Below are positions 36,318 to 44,966 of a stretch of DNA of 64,000 bases, piece by piece. The DNA is taken from contig JBFXEW010000012.1 in NCBI GenBank assembly GCA_050179685.1, positions 60,878 to 124,877 on the forward strand. The letters run 5' to 3'. Each line of letters opens with the position of its first letter. Positions within the stretch are counted from its first letter, which is position 1. The notes under the pieces are model-generated. The model was given only the letters and a program-made list of their open reading frames with translations. It made no database searches and was not told where the DNA came from. This DNA is from GWE2-40-63 sp050179685 (GTDB taxonomy: Bacteria > Bacteroidota > Bacteroidia > Bacteroidales > SZUA-534). The position numbers and the translations under genes are program-made.

Positions 36318-37038
36318 AAAAGAATTTTAAGTGTTTATCGTAAATTTCCTGGGTTCGGTCCAGGTGTTGTTTCATAAGGTCGTAAGTTTCATCCACATCT
36401 TTTTTGCGGATGGCTTCAATAATTAGTGCATGTAATTTCACGGTATTTTCTTTTTCGCCTTCAATGTTTCCGTAAATATAATTACGCATGCGCGGAAGCA
36501 ATGAATATATAGGCTCCATGGTAATCTGCATAATGGGATTGCCCGACGATTTGGCAATTATCAGGTGGAATTTATTATCTAAATCAGCTTCTAACTGCGT
36601 ATTGTCGTGATTGCATTTTTTAAAGTCAACAAGGTTTTTATCCAGTTCACGAATGTTCTCCTCGGAACGATTTTTAGCTGCCAGCTTGGCAATTTCAGGC
36701 TCAAACAATCGGCGAACTTCAATAATTTGGGATAATAAATTATTATCGAATTTGAGGTCGTAATACAGATTTAAGGTGTTAATGGCATCTTCAATCCGAA
36801 TTTCAGACACATACATGCCGCTGCCTTTTTGAATGTTGATAAGGCCCCGGGCACTTAAACGACGTAAGGCTTCGCGCAGTGCAGTGCGGCTAACTCCAAA
36901 AGCCTCACACATCTCACGTTCTGTTGGGAGTTTTGAGCCCACCAAAAGCTTTTTCTCACGAATGGCATTTTCGATGGTACGTTCAATTTTTTGGCTTAAG
37001 GTTTGTCTGTTGCCCAGATTCTGAAATATATCGTCCAT
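36316..37038 (-). CDS. GntR family (FadR/FCD subfamily) transcriptional regulator
   Basis: The 240-residue protein has an N-terminal winged helix (about 10-80, with LPTEREMCEAFGVSRTALRE and the wing KGSGMYVSE). An all-helical FCD ligand-binding domain follows (about 90-235), with metal-site candidates in DNKFHLIIAKSSGNP, LHALIIEAI and MKQHLDRT. FCD regulators are usually repressors released by a carboxylated or phosphorylated metabolite. It is convergent with murQ, and its own promoter has a TTTGnnnnnCAAA palindrome over the -7 box, suggesting autoregulation. Similar sites precede murK, namZ, GHL10 and the DUF4623 operon. MurNAc-6-phosphate or D-lactate would be logical effectors (inference). 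Confidence 0.9.
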   Translation of the reverse strand: MDDIFQNLGNRQTLSQKIERTIENAIREKKLLVGSKLPTEREMCEAFGVSRTALREALRRLSARGLINIQKGSGMYVSEIRIEDAINTLNLYYDLKFDNNLLSQIIEVRRLFEPEIAKLAAKNRSEENIRELDKNLVDFKKCNHDNTQLEADLDNKFHLIIAKSSGNPIMQITMEPIYSLLPRMRNYIYGNIEGEKENTVKLHALIIEAIRKKDVDETYDLMKQHLDRTQEIYDKHLKFF

Positions 37039-37062
37039 TTAATTTTACAGTTAGGTTAATTG

Positions 37063-37079
37063 TTTGTGATGCAAAAATA
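37063..37079 (-). promoter_or_regulatory. GntR gene promoter with overlapping operator-like palindrome
   Basis: On the minus strand a -7 box TATTTTTG (37079-37072) shares its TTTG with the inverted repeat TTTGCATCACAAA (37075-37063). The palindrome TTTGnnnnnCAAA resembles the sites at 38906-38923 and 39067-39083. It lies 24 bases before the GntR start, an arrangement expected of an autorepressor. Confidence 0.5.
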
Positions 37080-37264
37080 GAAATAATCTTTTATAATTAT
37101 CTACGGGTTTTTATTTTTACAAATTGTTGATAAATAATCTATTAGTTTTTTTAGTTGTTGCTGAGGTACTGTTAATTCTGTATTATACATAGGTATTATA
37201 TCATATAAATATACGCGTTTAAGTTTTATTATAAAACTTTAAACCATTTAAAGTTTGTTTTTTG

Positions 37265-38761
37265 TTAGTCTAAACCAATAGGATCGCTCAGGGGGCTTTC
37301 GTTATTTAACCGGTCGAGTGCACTAATTCGAATAACTCCACCTGAAGGGAGCTTGTTGAATGTGTATTTTGATTCACCGGTGACATAAATTATATACCTG
37401 CCATCTTTAACCTGCTTTGTTTGGTTCTTTGGAAAATAGTAAACAACATAAAAGCGGGCTTTATCAAATTCGTTGGTTGCTTTGTTAGCGTTCCATGATA
37501 GTGTTGTTCCATTTAATGCCAGGTTTTTCGGGGGTAATGGTGCCTGATTATTAATCCAGGGCATGGCAGGCACAATAGCGGGGGTAGCGCACAATTTGTT
37601 TTGCAGTTTTTTGTTTAATTGTGCGAAATCATCCCTAAAAAAATGCTTGCTGCTAAAATATCCAAATCCATCGATGCCTTCAATTTGGCGGAGTAATTCA
37701 ATTTGTTTTAAAAAGTGTTTGGGTTTTCGCCAAAGTTTGTGCTCCGATTTTTTATCGATTCGGTAAGGAGCTAATCCCAGATATATGGAGCGTCCGTATG
37801 AAAAATCGCTCCACCAATAAGCCAAAGTGGTAAAATTAGCTGCCGGGTGATCATCACGCCAATACAATTGTGGCATGGTATAATCGACCCAACCGTTTTG
37901 TTGCCATTTAATAATATCAGCATAAAGGGCATCGTAGTTAGTGGTTCCTGCTGAAGTTTCCGATCCAAAGATATCTTGCGAGCGATTTCGCCAAACACCA
38001 AAGGGACTTATTCCAAATTTTACCCAGGGTTTTTCGTTTTTTATGGCTGAACTTAGAATTTGAATTATGGTATCTACATTATGGCGACGCCAGGCGTGCA
38101 AATTATCTGGATAAAAATTGCCGCCAAAGTTTTTAAATGCTAAGGAGTCGGGAAATTCTTCATTATTCACCTGATAGGGATAAAAATAGTCATCAAAATG
38201 AATGGCATCAACATCGTATCGGGCAACTACATCGGTAACAACTTTGCTGATAAAATCCCATACATTCGGATTACCGGGTTCAAAATAGCTTCGACTGCCA
38301 TACACCCAGCCCCAGTCTGGATTTTGTTTAATGATATGATTTTCTGTCAGTTCGTCGTTTATGTTTTGTTGAATTCGATAAGGATTAAACCAGGCATGGA
38401 GTTCCATTGCCCGCTTGTGGGCCTCTTCAATCCAAAATTGTAAAGGATCAAAACCTTGTTCAGGAGCCAGGCCTTGTTTGCCTGACAAATAACGACTCCA
38501 GGGCTCCAGTTCTGAAGGGTAAATTGCATCGCTGGTAGGACGAACCTGAAGAATGATAGCGTTGGTTCCCAGGGCTTTTTGCTTGTCAAGGATTCTGATA
38601 ACTTCTGATTTGAGTTGTTCATTGGTAAGTCCTGTTTTCGATGGCCAGTCAATATTGGCAACCGTAGAAACCCACACGCCTCTAAACTCATATTTTGGAG
38701 TTTGTGCCAAAAGATAAATAGAGGTAAAAATGAGTAGAGGGGTTATAAACATTCGTTTCAT
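37265..38761 (-). CDS. GHL10 (YngK-type) family 10-like glycosyl hydrolase
   Basis: A 498-residue exported TIM-barrel hydrolase of the GHL10 (former DUF187) group. The signal peptide is MKRMFITPLLIFTSIYLLAQ. The family signature is clear: EFRGVWVSTVANIDWPSK, IILQVRPTSDAIYPS, ELHAWFNPYRI, AIHFDDYFYPY, GISPFGVWRN and DYTMPQLYW. An Fn3-like tail follows from about 400 (LPPKNLALNGTTLSWNANK). There is no T9SS sorting domain, unlike its paralogue at 53147-56194. Substrates of GHL10 enzymes are poorly defined; the surroundings suggest peptidoglycan or an associated wall glycan. Candidate promoter and operator elements lie at 38822-38855 and 38906-38923. Confidence 0.87.
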   Translation of the reverse strand: MKRMFITPLLIFTSIYLLAQTPKYEFRGVWVSTVANIDWPSKTGLTNEQLKSEVIRILDKQKALGTNAIILQVRPTSDAIYPSELEPWSRYLSGKQGLAPEQGFDPLQFWIEEAHKRAMELHAWFNPYRIQQNINDELTENHIIKQNPDWGWVYGSRSYFEPGNPNVWDFISKVVTDVVARYDVDAIHFDDYFYPYQVNNEEFPDSLAFKNFGGNFYPDNLHAWRRHNVDTIIQILSSAIKNEKPWVKFGISPFGVWRNRSQDIFGSETSAGTTNYDALYADIIKWQQNGWVDYTMPQLYWRDDHPAANFTTLAYWWSDFSYGRSIYLGLAPYRIDKKSEHKLWRKPKHFLKQIELLRQIEGIDGFGYFSSKHFFRDDFAQLNKKLQNKLCATPAIVPAMPWINNQAPLPPKNLALNGTTLSWNANKATNEFDKARFYVVYYFPKNQTKQVKDGRYIIYVTGESKYTFNKLPSGGVIRISALDRLNNESPLSDPIGLD

Positions 38762-38821
38762 AAAGCATGTATTTTTTGAATATTAAAACATTTTTCGAAA
38801 TAAATTGAGGCTTGTATACAA

Positions 38822-38855
38822 CAAAATTATAACAATATAAATAATAGGTCATACA
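38822..38855 (-). promoter_or_regulatory. Candidate promoter and half-conserved operator for the GHL10 gene
   Basis: On the minus strand TAATTTTG (38829-38822) matches TAnnTTTG, 60 bases before the GHL10 start. Just upstream, GGTCATACA (38847-38855, plus-strand reading) resembles the TGTCATACA core found before namZ, and it continues into CATC as the namZ site does. Confidence 0.4.
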
Positions 38856-38905
38856 TCATTCATAATATAATAGTGTGTTGCATAGCAGGTGAAAATTCAC
38901 CATGT

Positions 38906-38923
38906 ATTTGTCATACAAATGTA
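38906..38923 (-). promoter_or_regulatory. Second operator-like palindrome with -7 box in the GHL10 / DUF4623 intergenic region
   Basis: ATTTGT-CAT-ACAAAT (38906-38920) is a 6-bp inverted repeat around a 3-base centre, matching the TNGTNNNACNA pattern known for FadR-like operators. On the minus strand a TAnnTTTG box (TACATTTG, 38923-38916) shares its TTTG with the palindrome. Confidence 0.45.
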
Positions 38924-39066
38924 AAAATAGTCTTAATTTTTGTAAATCAGTTAATTGTAAGTAATTGTTTTTGAAATAGAAGAACATTTGTTAACACTAT
39001 CTTTAATAAATAGTAGGATGTATGATAAAAAAAATGAAAAAATGTTAGGTACTTCACAAAAAAATG

Positions 39067-39083
39067 TAAATTTGTAATACAAA
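39067..39083 (+). promoter_or_regulatory. Promoter with overlapping operator palindrome for the DUF4623 operon
   Basis: The -7 box TAAATTTG (39067-39074) shares its TTTG with the perfect palindrome TTTGTA-A-TACAAA (39071-39083), which contains TGTAATACA exactly as in the murK site. It lies 26 bases before a 39-codon ORF and 159 bases before the first DUF4623 gene. The rest of the 472-base gap (38762-39233) is AT-rich with no gene other than that small ORF. Confidence 0.5.
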
Positions 39084-39100
39084 AATACAAAGCAAAGCTA

Positions 39101-39220
39101 ATGGACCCTAAAAAAGCTAAAATAAACGCTAAAAAGTTTATCCCAATAGCTCAAATAATTGAGGCAGCAACAAAGTCTTTGGTTGCTGGTTTTACAAACA
39201 AGCTAATTACTAATCAATAA
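39101..39220 (+). CDS. Candidate small protein or leader peptide, 39 residues
   Basis: An ORF runs from ATG at 39101 to TAA at 39220, starting MDPKKAKINAKKFIPIAQII and ending TNKLITNQ. The N-terminus is strongly basic and the middle could form an amphipathic helix (IIEAATKSLVAGF). It is the first ORF after the promoter/operator at 39067-39083 and ends 13 bases before the DUF4623 gene. I recognise no family. It may be a genuine small protein, a regulatory leader or a chance frame in AT-rich DNA. Confidence 0.35.
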   Translation: MDPKKAKINAKKFIPIAQIIEAATKSLVAGFTNKLITNQ

Positions 39221-39233
39221 AACAAAATGATTT

Positions 39234-40658
39234 ATGAAAAAACTAGTACTCTTTGTTTTTATTGTAATCGCTGCATTTTTCACAAAACTATCCGCTCAGG
39301 ATACGGCTTTTGTTGAAATTTGGGCGCATTACGGAGAAAATGCCCCGGAATGGTTTACCGATGGCTCGGAAGTTGACGATGGTAGTCCGGCCTATGCTGC
39401 CGTAGAACGTGGTATTGCATACAGCGAATATTCAGGTCATTTGTATGTATCAAGTCGCCATGCCGAGGATACCGATGATAATGGTGTTTTGGATACCGGG
39501 GAGCCGCATGTTTATGTTTTGGATCCCACAACAGGTGAAGTTCCTGCCTTTAGTGTTTCAAAACTTTTAACTACAGGAATAACTTCCAGCGATCAAAATT
39601 ATGGCGGAGGATATCCTTTAAATAATATAGTTTGTACTGAAGATGGAAGCATCTTCGCATGCAACATGACCTTGGCTACAGGGCCAGATATACCCAACGA
39701 AAATGGTTCGGTTACTGTAAAAGCTTTTCGGGTTTACCGCTGGGGTTGGGAACAAGATATGCCTACCATGATAATTAATTACACTGAAGGTGGTTACCGC
39801 ATGGGAGACAAATTCAGTGTTATTGGTAACTGGGACACCGAAGCTTATATTTATGCTGCTCCGGGCGAAAGCAACAAGGTAATGCGCTGGAAAGTAACCG
39901 CTGGCATTGTAGATGCTGCTCCTGAAATTATTACGCTTGCAGATATTGCCAATGCCGGAACTTCGCCTACTGTTGCCGGTGTTCCTGGCAAAGATGACTG
40001 GATGTATGTTAGTGGAAAAGGTTTATTGCCAACCCTGTTTACTACAAGTGGTGTAAATCTAACTCAGGTAGCCTTTTCTCCGGGATTATTTCCTTCATCC
40101 GTATTGGCAGGACGTACCTTTGAATTTGGAGGCTCACTTTATATGGGAATGTTTAGTGGCGACCAAAGTGCTTTTGTTTTTAATATCTCAAAACACGGCG
40201 AAAATGTTACCGATGCCGATGTAATAGGATTCACGCCAACCTTTGGAACAAAATTCGATAATGCTTATGGTGAAGGAGCTGTTGATTTTGGTGTGCTTGA
40301 TAATCAGTTGCATATTTTTGTTTGTGCCCCTTCAAATGGTATTGCAGCCTATCGCATCGACGGTATTCAGGCAAACTCCATAAAGAGAGAACAAACTTCA
40401 GCGTTTAAACTTTCTGCTTTTCCAAATCCTGCAAACGATTACACAAATATTCGTTTTGAATTACCACAAAATGCCAGTGGGGTAGTTTCAGTAAAAGTGT
40501 TCGATTTAAGCGGACGTTTTATGGGAATTACAGCCGACAGGGCACTGGGTGGTTCACAGGAAATGGAAATAAATACAGCCGGATTGGCACCAGGTACTTA
40601 TGTTTATCAGGTGGTTTACGGTAATAAAATAGGTGTCGAAAAACTAATAATAGAATAA
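39234..40658 (+). CDS. DUF4623-type secreted beta-propeller-like protein with T9SS sorting domain
   Basis: The 474-residue protein has a signal peptide (MKKLVLFVFIVIAAFFTKLS, cut near AQ). About 350 residues resembling DUF4623 follow, with propeller-like repeats such as RGIAYSEYSGHLYVSSR and MGDKFSVIGNWDTEAYIYAA. It ends with a T9SS type A sorting domain (LSAFPNPANDYTNIRFEL, then the KVFDLSGR and GLAPGTYVYQV strands). It should be displayed on or released from the cell surface. No catalytic motif was recognised, so a binding role is likely. It is 35 bases before a much larger paralogue and probably co-transcribed with it. Confidence 0.78.
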   Translation: MKKLVLFVFIVIAAFFTKLSAQDTAFVEIWAHYGENAPEWFTDGSEVDDGSPAYAAVERGIAYSEYSGHLYVSSRHAEDTDDNGVLDTGEPHVYVLDPTTGEVPAFSVSKLLTTGITSSDQNYGGGYPLNNIVCTEDGSIFACNMTLATGPDIPNENGSVTVKAFRVYRWGWEQDMPTMIINYTEGGYRMGDKFSVIGNWDTEAYIYAAPGESNKVMRWKVTAGIVDAAPEIITLADIANAGTSPTVAGVPGKDDWMYVSGKGLLPTLFTTSGVNLTQVAFSPGLFPSSVLAGRTFEFGGSLYMGMFSGDQSAFVFNISKHGENVTDADVIGFTPTFGTKFDNAYGEGAVDFGVLDNQLHIFVCAPSNGIAAYRIDGIQANSIKREQTSAFKLSAFPNPANDYTNIRFELPQNASGVVSVKVFDLSGRFMGITADRALGGSQEMEINTAGLAPGTYVYQVVYGNKIGVEKLIIE

Positions 40659-40692
40659 GAAGAGCATATTATTTTACCTAAAACAAAACAAC

Positions 40693-43600
40693 ATGAAAAG
40701 AAAAACTACATTTTTAACAAGTTTGTTGCTTATCATGTTCCTCTTTGGGAACCTGATAGCTCATGCACAACCTTCCGAGGTGTGGAAGAAAACAAATACA
40801 GATTACACATGGAATGCCGATCGGTATTATCGTGGAATGGATTTTAACCCCGAAAATAATCATTTGTATGTGGCTGGAACTGAAGGGGCTTATACTGGCG
40901 ATGGCTCTACAGTTGCTGAAGATAATATGATCCGCATTTTGGATGGTTCCACAGGGGAATTGATCAAAACAATCAGTCCTTCTACAGTGCTGGATCCCGC
41001 CTGGGGTTATGGTATTCGTGATGTGGAGGTTGATGATGGAGGAGCATTGTTTGCTACTACTGGTACAAGCAATCAATTTAATCCTGTTCAATTGTATTAT
41101 TGGGCAGACGAAGATGCAGATCCTGAATTATTATGGAAAGATGCTTCTGGTACAGCTGATGATTTTGGCGGTTCTTTTAGTGTTTTTGGGGATTTTCAAA
41201 CTGAAGCTTTGATAATTATACCTTTTGTAAATGTTCCCAAGATATACTATTTTGAAGTGGTTAATGGAGTTTTGGGAGATGTTAATACTTTAGATTTAAC
41301 TGGTTTGGGTACAATAAGGACTCCTTCAGTTCAAGCACTGGGAACTAAAATTACAGATGGTTTCTGGTATAATACTGTGGAACTTGCTGGTCCTGTAAAG
41401 TTTAATGGGACCGGTAATATTGTAGCTCAAATTCCGGCTGGAGTTATTACTGGTGTTAATCAGGATGTCAAGGAATTTGCTTCAGGAGATAAAAACTATT
41501 TAGTAGTTTCTAACGAGGGTAAAGTCCTTTTAATCGATATAGCAGGTAAAGCATCTGATTTATCTGATGTTACTGTTGCTGATGTGGTTGAAATTGAAGG
41601 CACTGCTCCAGTGTTGGAAAGTGTATGGCCTCATGTTTATGGTAATGGACAAGAACAAGTGGTAGTATCTTATCCTTTTACTGATACCTATATTATTTAT
41701 TCATTATCAGGTGGAAATTACATCAAAGCCCTGGCACCTGAAGCGGCTCCATTGGCAGCCAACCTAATGATGACTGGTTTTGCCATGGTGGGTTCAAACG
41801 CTCAGGTGAGCTATACCTATATTGATGTAAATGGTGATGAAGAAGGTGTTTCACAATACAAATGGTATGTTTCTGATGATAATCAGGGAACCAATAAAAC
41901 ACAATTTGCTACCGATGCTGAAATTACAGTTGCTTATGAGCATCTGAATAAATACCTGTCGTTTAGTGTATTGGCTGTAGCAAAAACAGGTACTTTATCA
42001 GCCGAAACCAACTGGGTTGAATCGGGTTATTATGGTCCGGTAACTTCTACCGCAGTTAAACCGGTGGCTTCTGACTTGGCTATTGCCGGTGATCCTAATG
42101 TTTACGGCTTATTAACCGGATCTTATACCTTTGACGATGCCGACGGTGATACCGAAGCCGAATCAATTCTGAAATGGTGGCGTGCCGACGACGCAGCCGG
42201 AACAAATGCAGTTAAAGTGGCTGAAGATACTTTGAAATATATGCCGCTCCCTGCTGACGAAGGTAAGTTTATCTTATTTAGTGTAATTCCTGTTTCAAGT
42301 TCTCCAAACTTCTCAACTGGCGATTCTGTTGCTGTAGCAACGGCTACTGCTGTAGTATTCCCGGCTTATGTACCTGAAGCTAAAAATGTAGCTATCTCTG
42401 GAATCGAAGAAGTCGGACGTATTTTAACCGGTTCGTATGCTTATTCTGACTTGAATGAAGACGAAGAAGGAAGTACCGTATTAACCTGGTATCGTGCCGA
42501 TGCAGTGGATGGAACTAAAACTGCCGTTGCGAACGACACGAACAGGTATCAATTAGTGGCAGATGATTTAAATAAATACATCTTCTTTGGTGTATTACCT
42601 GTTACAGCAGCTGATGAAAACGGTGTTGAAGCTTTCGATACAACAGGTGTTATTGCCCCAGCTCCACCAGAAGGTGCTCCTGAAGCTCAAGATGTAGCAT
42701 TTGTAGGTAATCCTGAAGTGGGTGCTGTGGTTTATGGAAAATATACCTATTTCGATTATACCGACGATCCCGAAGGTGCATCATTATTTAAATGGTATGT
42801 TGCCGACGATGCAGCCGGAACGAATAAAACAGCCATCGATGGTGCAAGCCATAAAGATTTCTTGGTTACTGATGCCCAAGTTGGTAAATTCCTGATTTTT
42901 GAAGTTACTCCGGTAGCTGTTTCAGGAGGTTTATTAACCGGTGAAGCTGTTGAGGCTGTTTCAAGTGCTGCAACCATTGAATCAACTAATGATGGTGACT
43001 TTGAACGCGTATGGATGCGTGGAGCAAAGATGGCTGCTGTTCCTTCATATATTGGAACAGGAAGTACCGAGCGTGGATTTGCTTTAGGAACCGATCATAT
43101 TTATCTGGCCAGCCGTTTGGGTGGTACCAAGCTGGTTGTGCTCGACAAAACCAGTGGTTCTGAGGTAGCTCAGATGAATACCGAGGGAATGGATGCAGGT
43201 CTGTTCAAAATTAGCGATGTTGAAGTTTCCGATGATGGTCAGATTTTAGCTTGTCCATTAGTAACCGATGCCAGTGCAGCTCCTTTTGTAATTTATAAAT
43301 GGACCGATGAATTGGCAGCACCGGTTAAGTGGATTGAGTTTACGAGCACTGTACCCATGCGTTTGGGCGATAAGTTCACTGTTAAAGGTGATGTTTCGGC
43401 CAATGCAGTTATTTTTGCTGCCGCATCAGCCAATAAATATGTGGTTCGTTGGGTGGTTACCGGTGGTATCGTAGGAGATCCAACCGTAATTGAACTTCAA
43501 AACACCACTTCAATTGGTTCTACTGCAGCTGCTGCTCCATTCGAAGCCAGTGCCGATTCCAAATTCCTGGTTGACGGACGGGGTATGCAACCTCAAATTT

Positions 43601-44796
43601 TTGATAAAGACGGTATGTACCTGGGTGCTATTGAAGGTGTTGGAATGACTAATAACCAGTCGAACTCACCCAATATCTTTACTTACAAAGGACGTACGCT
43701 GGCTGCTTTCTATCAAAAGAATGATGCAGGCGTATGGAATACCATAGTTAAAGATATTACTACTGCTCCTTATGTAACAGTTGGTGTATCCGAAACCATG
43801 TCGACTGCAAATCAGGAATTGGGTGGTGTTCATGTTGAAGCCGATGAAGAATTCTTCCACATGTATATGTTAACTACCAACCAAGGTATTGCCCGCTTTA
43901 AAGGATTGTTGGAATTGCCTGTGTTTGAGTATGCTGAAACCAACGATGCGGGAGATAAGATTTTTGTATGGTTTAGCAAAAACATGCCCGATTCTTTAGG
44001 TGTTTCTACCGGATGGACCGTGATGGCAGACGATGTTGAAATTGCCATCGATACCCTTTACGGAACAGGAACCGATGCAAATGTGGTAACCTTTGAATTG
44101 GCTACAGCAATAACCAATGGCCAGGCTATTACCATTGCTTACGATGGTACAGGTACAACTGCTGCTTTTGATGCCATGCCATTAAGTGCTTTCGAAGCTG
44201 AAGAAGTAGTAAATATTGTAGGAGTTGCGGCTCCAACTGCAACCGATGTTGCCATTGTGGGTGATCCAGTTGTTGGAAAAACTCTCGAAGGTTCTTATAC
44301 TTATGCTGATGCTGATGGTGACCTAGAAGGTGAAAGCAAATACCAATGGTGGTATGCAACCGATGCAGAAGGAACCGATAAGCTGAAAATATTAGGTGCA
44401 ACTACCGATACCTGGGTTGTCGATGCCGACAGAACAGATATGTATGTTGCCTTTGAAGTAACACCGGTTGCTTTAACAGGCGGTCTCGACTTCCTGGTTG
44501 GTGAACCTGTATTGTCAGCGTTTGTGCTTGTTAAGCCTGTTGGTGTTGCCGATAACCTGGCAGCTGCTATTTCAATGTATCCAAACCCGGTTAATAATCA
44601 GTTAACCATTAATGGAACTGATAATATAACCAGGATACAGGTAGTTGACTTTACCGGTCGCATAATTATGACTCAGGAAAACACCGGATTAAGCGAAATG
44701 AGCTTAAACATGAGTTCATTAAAAGCTGGTGTTTACATGATTCAAGCTGTTGATTTAAATGGCCAATCGGCTGTGAAACGGATTGTTAAAAACTAA
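40693..44796 (+). CDS. Giant secreted multi-domain DUF4623 / Ig-like repeat protein, T9SS cargo
   Basis: The 1367-residue protein starts with a signal peptide ending LIAHAQ. Two DUF4623-like propeller domains are visible, at about 25-350 and 770-1075. Between them are four roughly 100-residue repeats marked by a GSYTF/ADGD strand pair, a KWYxADD-AGTN segment and a conserved FxVxPV strand. A fifth copy comes near 1180-1285, after a domain with a VWFSKNMPDSL-type strand. A T9SS sorting domain ends it (MYPNPVNNQLTI onwards). The repeats look like Ig-like spacers holding the propellers off the surface. Alternating direct homology with the preceding gene implies duplication. No catalytic residues are evident; adhesion to or capture of wall material is inference. 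Confidence 0.78.
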   Translation: MKRKTTFLTSLLLIMFLFGNLIAHAQPSEVWKKTNTDYTWNADRYYRGMDFNPENNHLYVAGTEGAYTGDGSTVAEDNMIRILDGSTGELIKTISPSTVLDPAWGYGIRDVEVDDGGALFATTGTSNQFNPVQLYYWADEDADPELLWKDASGTADDFGGSFSVFGDFQTEALIIIPFVNVPKIYYFEVVNGVLGDVNTLDLTGLGTIRTPSVQALGTKITDGFWYNTVELAGPVKFNGTGNIVAQIPAGVITGVNQDVKEFASGDKNYLVVSNEGKVLLIDIAGKASDLSDVTVADVVEIEGTAPVLESVWPHVYGNGQEQVVVSYPFTDTYIIYSLSGGNYIKALAPEAAPLAANLMMTGFAMVGSNAQVSYTYIDVNGDEEGVSQYKWYVSDDNQGTNKTQFATDAEITVAYEHLNKYLSFSVLAVAKTGTLSAETNWVESGYYGPVTSTAVKPVASDLAIAGDPNVYGLLTGSYTFDDADGDTEAESILKWWRADDAAGTNAVKVAEDTLKYMPLPADEGKFILFSVIPVSSSPNFSTGDSVAVATATAVVFPAYVPEAKNVAISGIEEVGRILTGSYAYSDLNEDEEGSTVLTWYRADAVDGTKTAVANDTNRYQLVADDLNKYIFFGVLPVTAADENGVEAFDTTGVIAPAPPEGAPEAQDVAFVGNPEVGAVVYGKYTYFDYTDDPEGASLFKWYVADDAAGTNKTAIDGASHKDFLVTDAQVGKFLIFEVTPVAVSGGLLTGEAVEAVSSAATIESTNDGDFERVWMRGAKMAAVPSYIGTGSTERGFALGTDHIYLASRLGGTKLVVLDKTSGSEVAQMNTEGMDAGLFKISDVEVSDDGQILACPLVTDASAAPFVIYKWTDELAAPVKWIEFTSTVPMRLGDKFTVKGDVSANAVIFAAASANKYVVRWVVTGGIVGDPTVIELQNTTSIGSTAAAAPFEASADSKFLVDGRGMQPQIFDKDGMYLGAIEGVGMTNNQSNSPNIFTYKGRTLAAFYQKNDAGVWNTIVKDITTAPYVTVGVSETMSTANQELGGVHVEADEEFFHMYMLTTNQGIARFKGLLELPVFEYAETNDAGDKIFVWFSKNMPDSLGVSTGWTVMADDVEIAIDTLYGTGTDANVVTFELATAITNGQAITIAYDGTGTTAAFDAMPLSAFEAEEVVNIVGVAAPTATDVAIVGDPVVGKTLEGSYTYADADGDLEGESKYQWWYATDAEGTDKLKILGATTDTWVVDADRTDMYVAFEVTPVALTGGLDFLVGEPVLSAFVLVKPVGVADNLAAAISMYPNPVNNQLTINGTDNITRIQVVDFTGRIIMTQENTGLSEMSLNMSSLKAGVYMIQAVDLNGQSAVKRIVKN

Positions 44797-44806
44797 TCCA
44801 GATATT

Positions 44807-44840
44807 AAAAGAGCAGGTTTTTATAGCCTGCTCTTTTATT
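44807..44840 (+). terminator. Intrinsic terminator after the giant DUF4623 gene
   Basis: AAAAGAGCAGG (44807-44817) pairs with CCTGCTCTTTT (44827-44837) around a 9-base loop, and a T-rich tract follows. It closes the DUF4623 operon. Confidence 0.8.
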
Positions 44841-44881
44841 CTTTTTTCTTAATTTAATGAAAACTCACAGGAGTTATTTGG

Positions 44882-44896
44882 GATACAAATTGTATC
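44882..44896. promoter_or_regulatory. Perfect palindrome GATACAAATTGTATC upstream of the beta-propeller gene
   Basis: GATACAA-A-TTGTATC is a 7+1+7 perfect palindrome, 71 bases before the start at 44967. Its half-sites differ in orientation from the TGTnnnACA sites nearby, so a different regulator may bind. No TAnnTTTG box was identified next to it. Confidence 0.35.
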
Positions 44897-44966
44897 GTAT
44901 TTTAAGCGTTTAACTAAGCGTAATTTTAACCTCTTGATGTTTTAACCCGATTTAAAACCTAATACT

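Noticed and set aside
37179..37189. Palindrome TGTATTATACA upstream of the GHL10 3' end as another GntR site
   Set aside because: The spacing between TGT and ACA is five bases instead of three, and it is far from any start codon.
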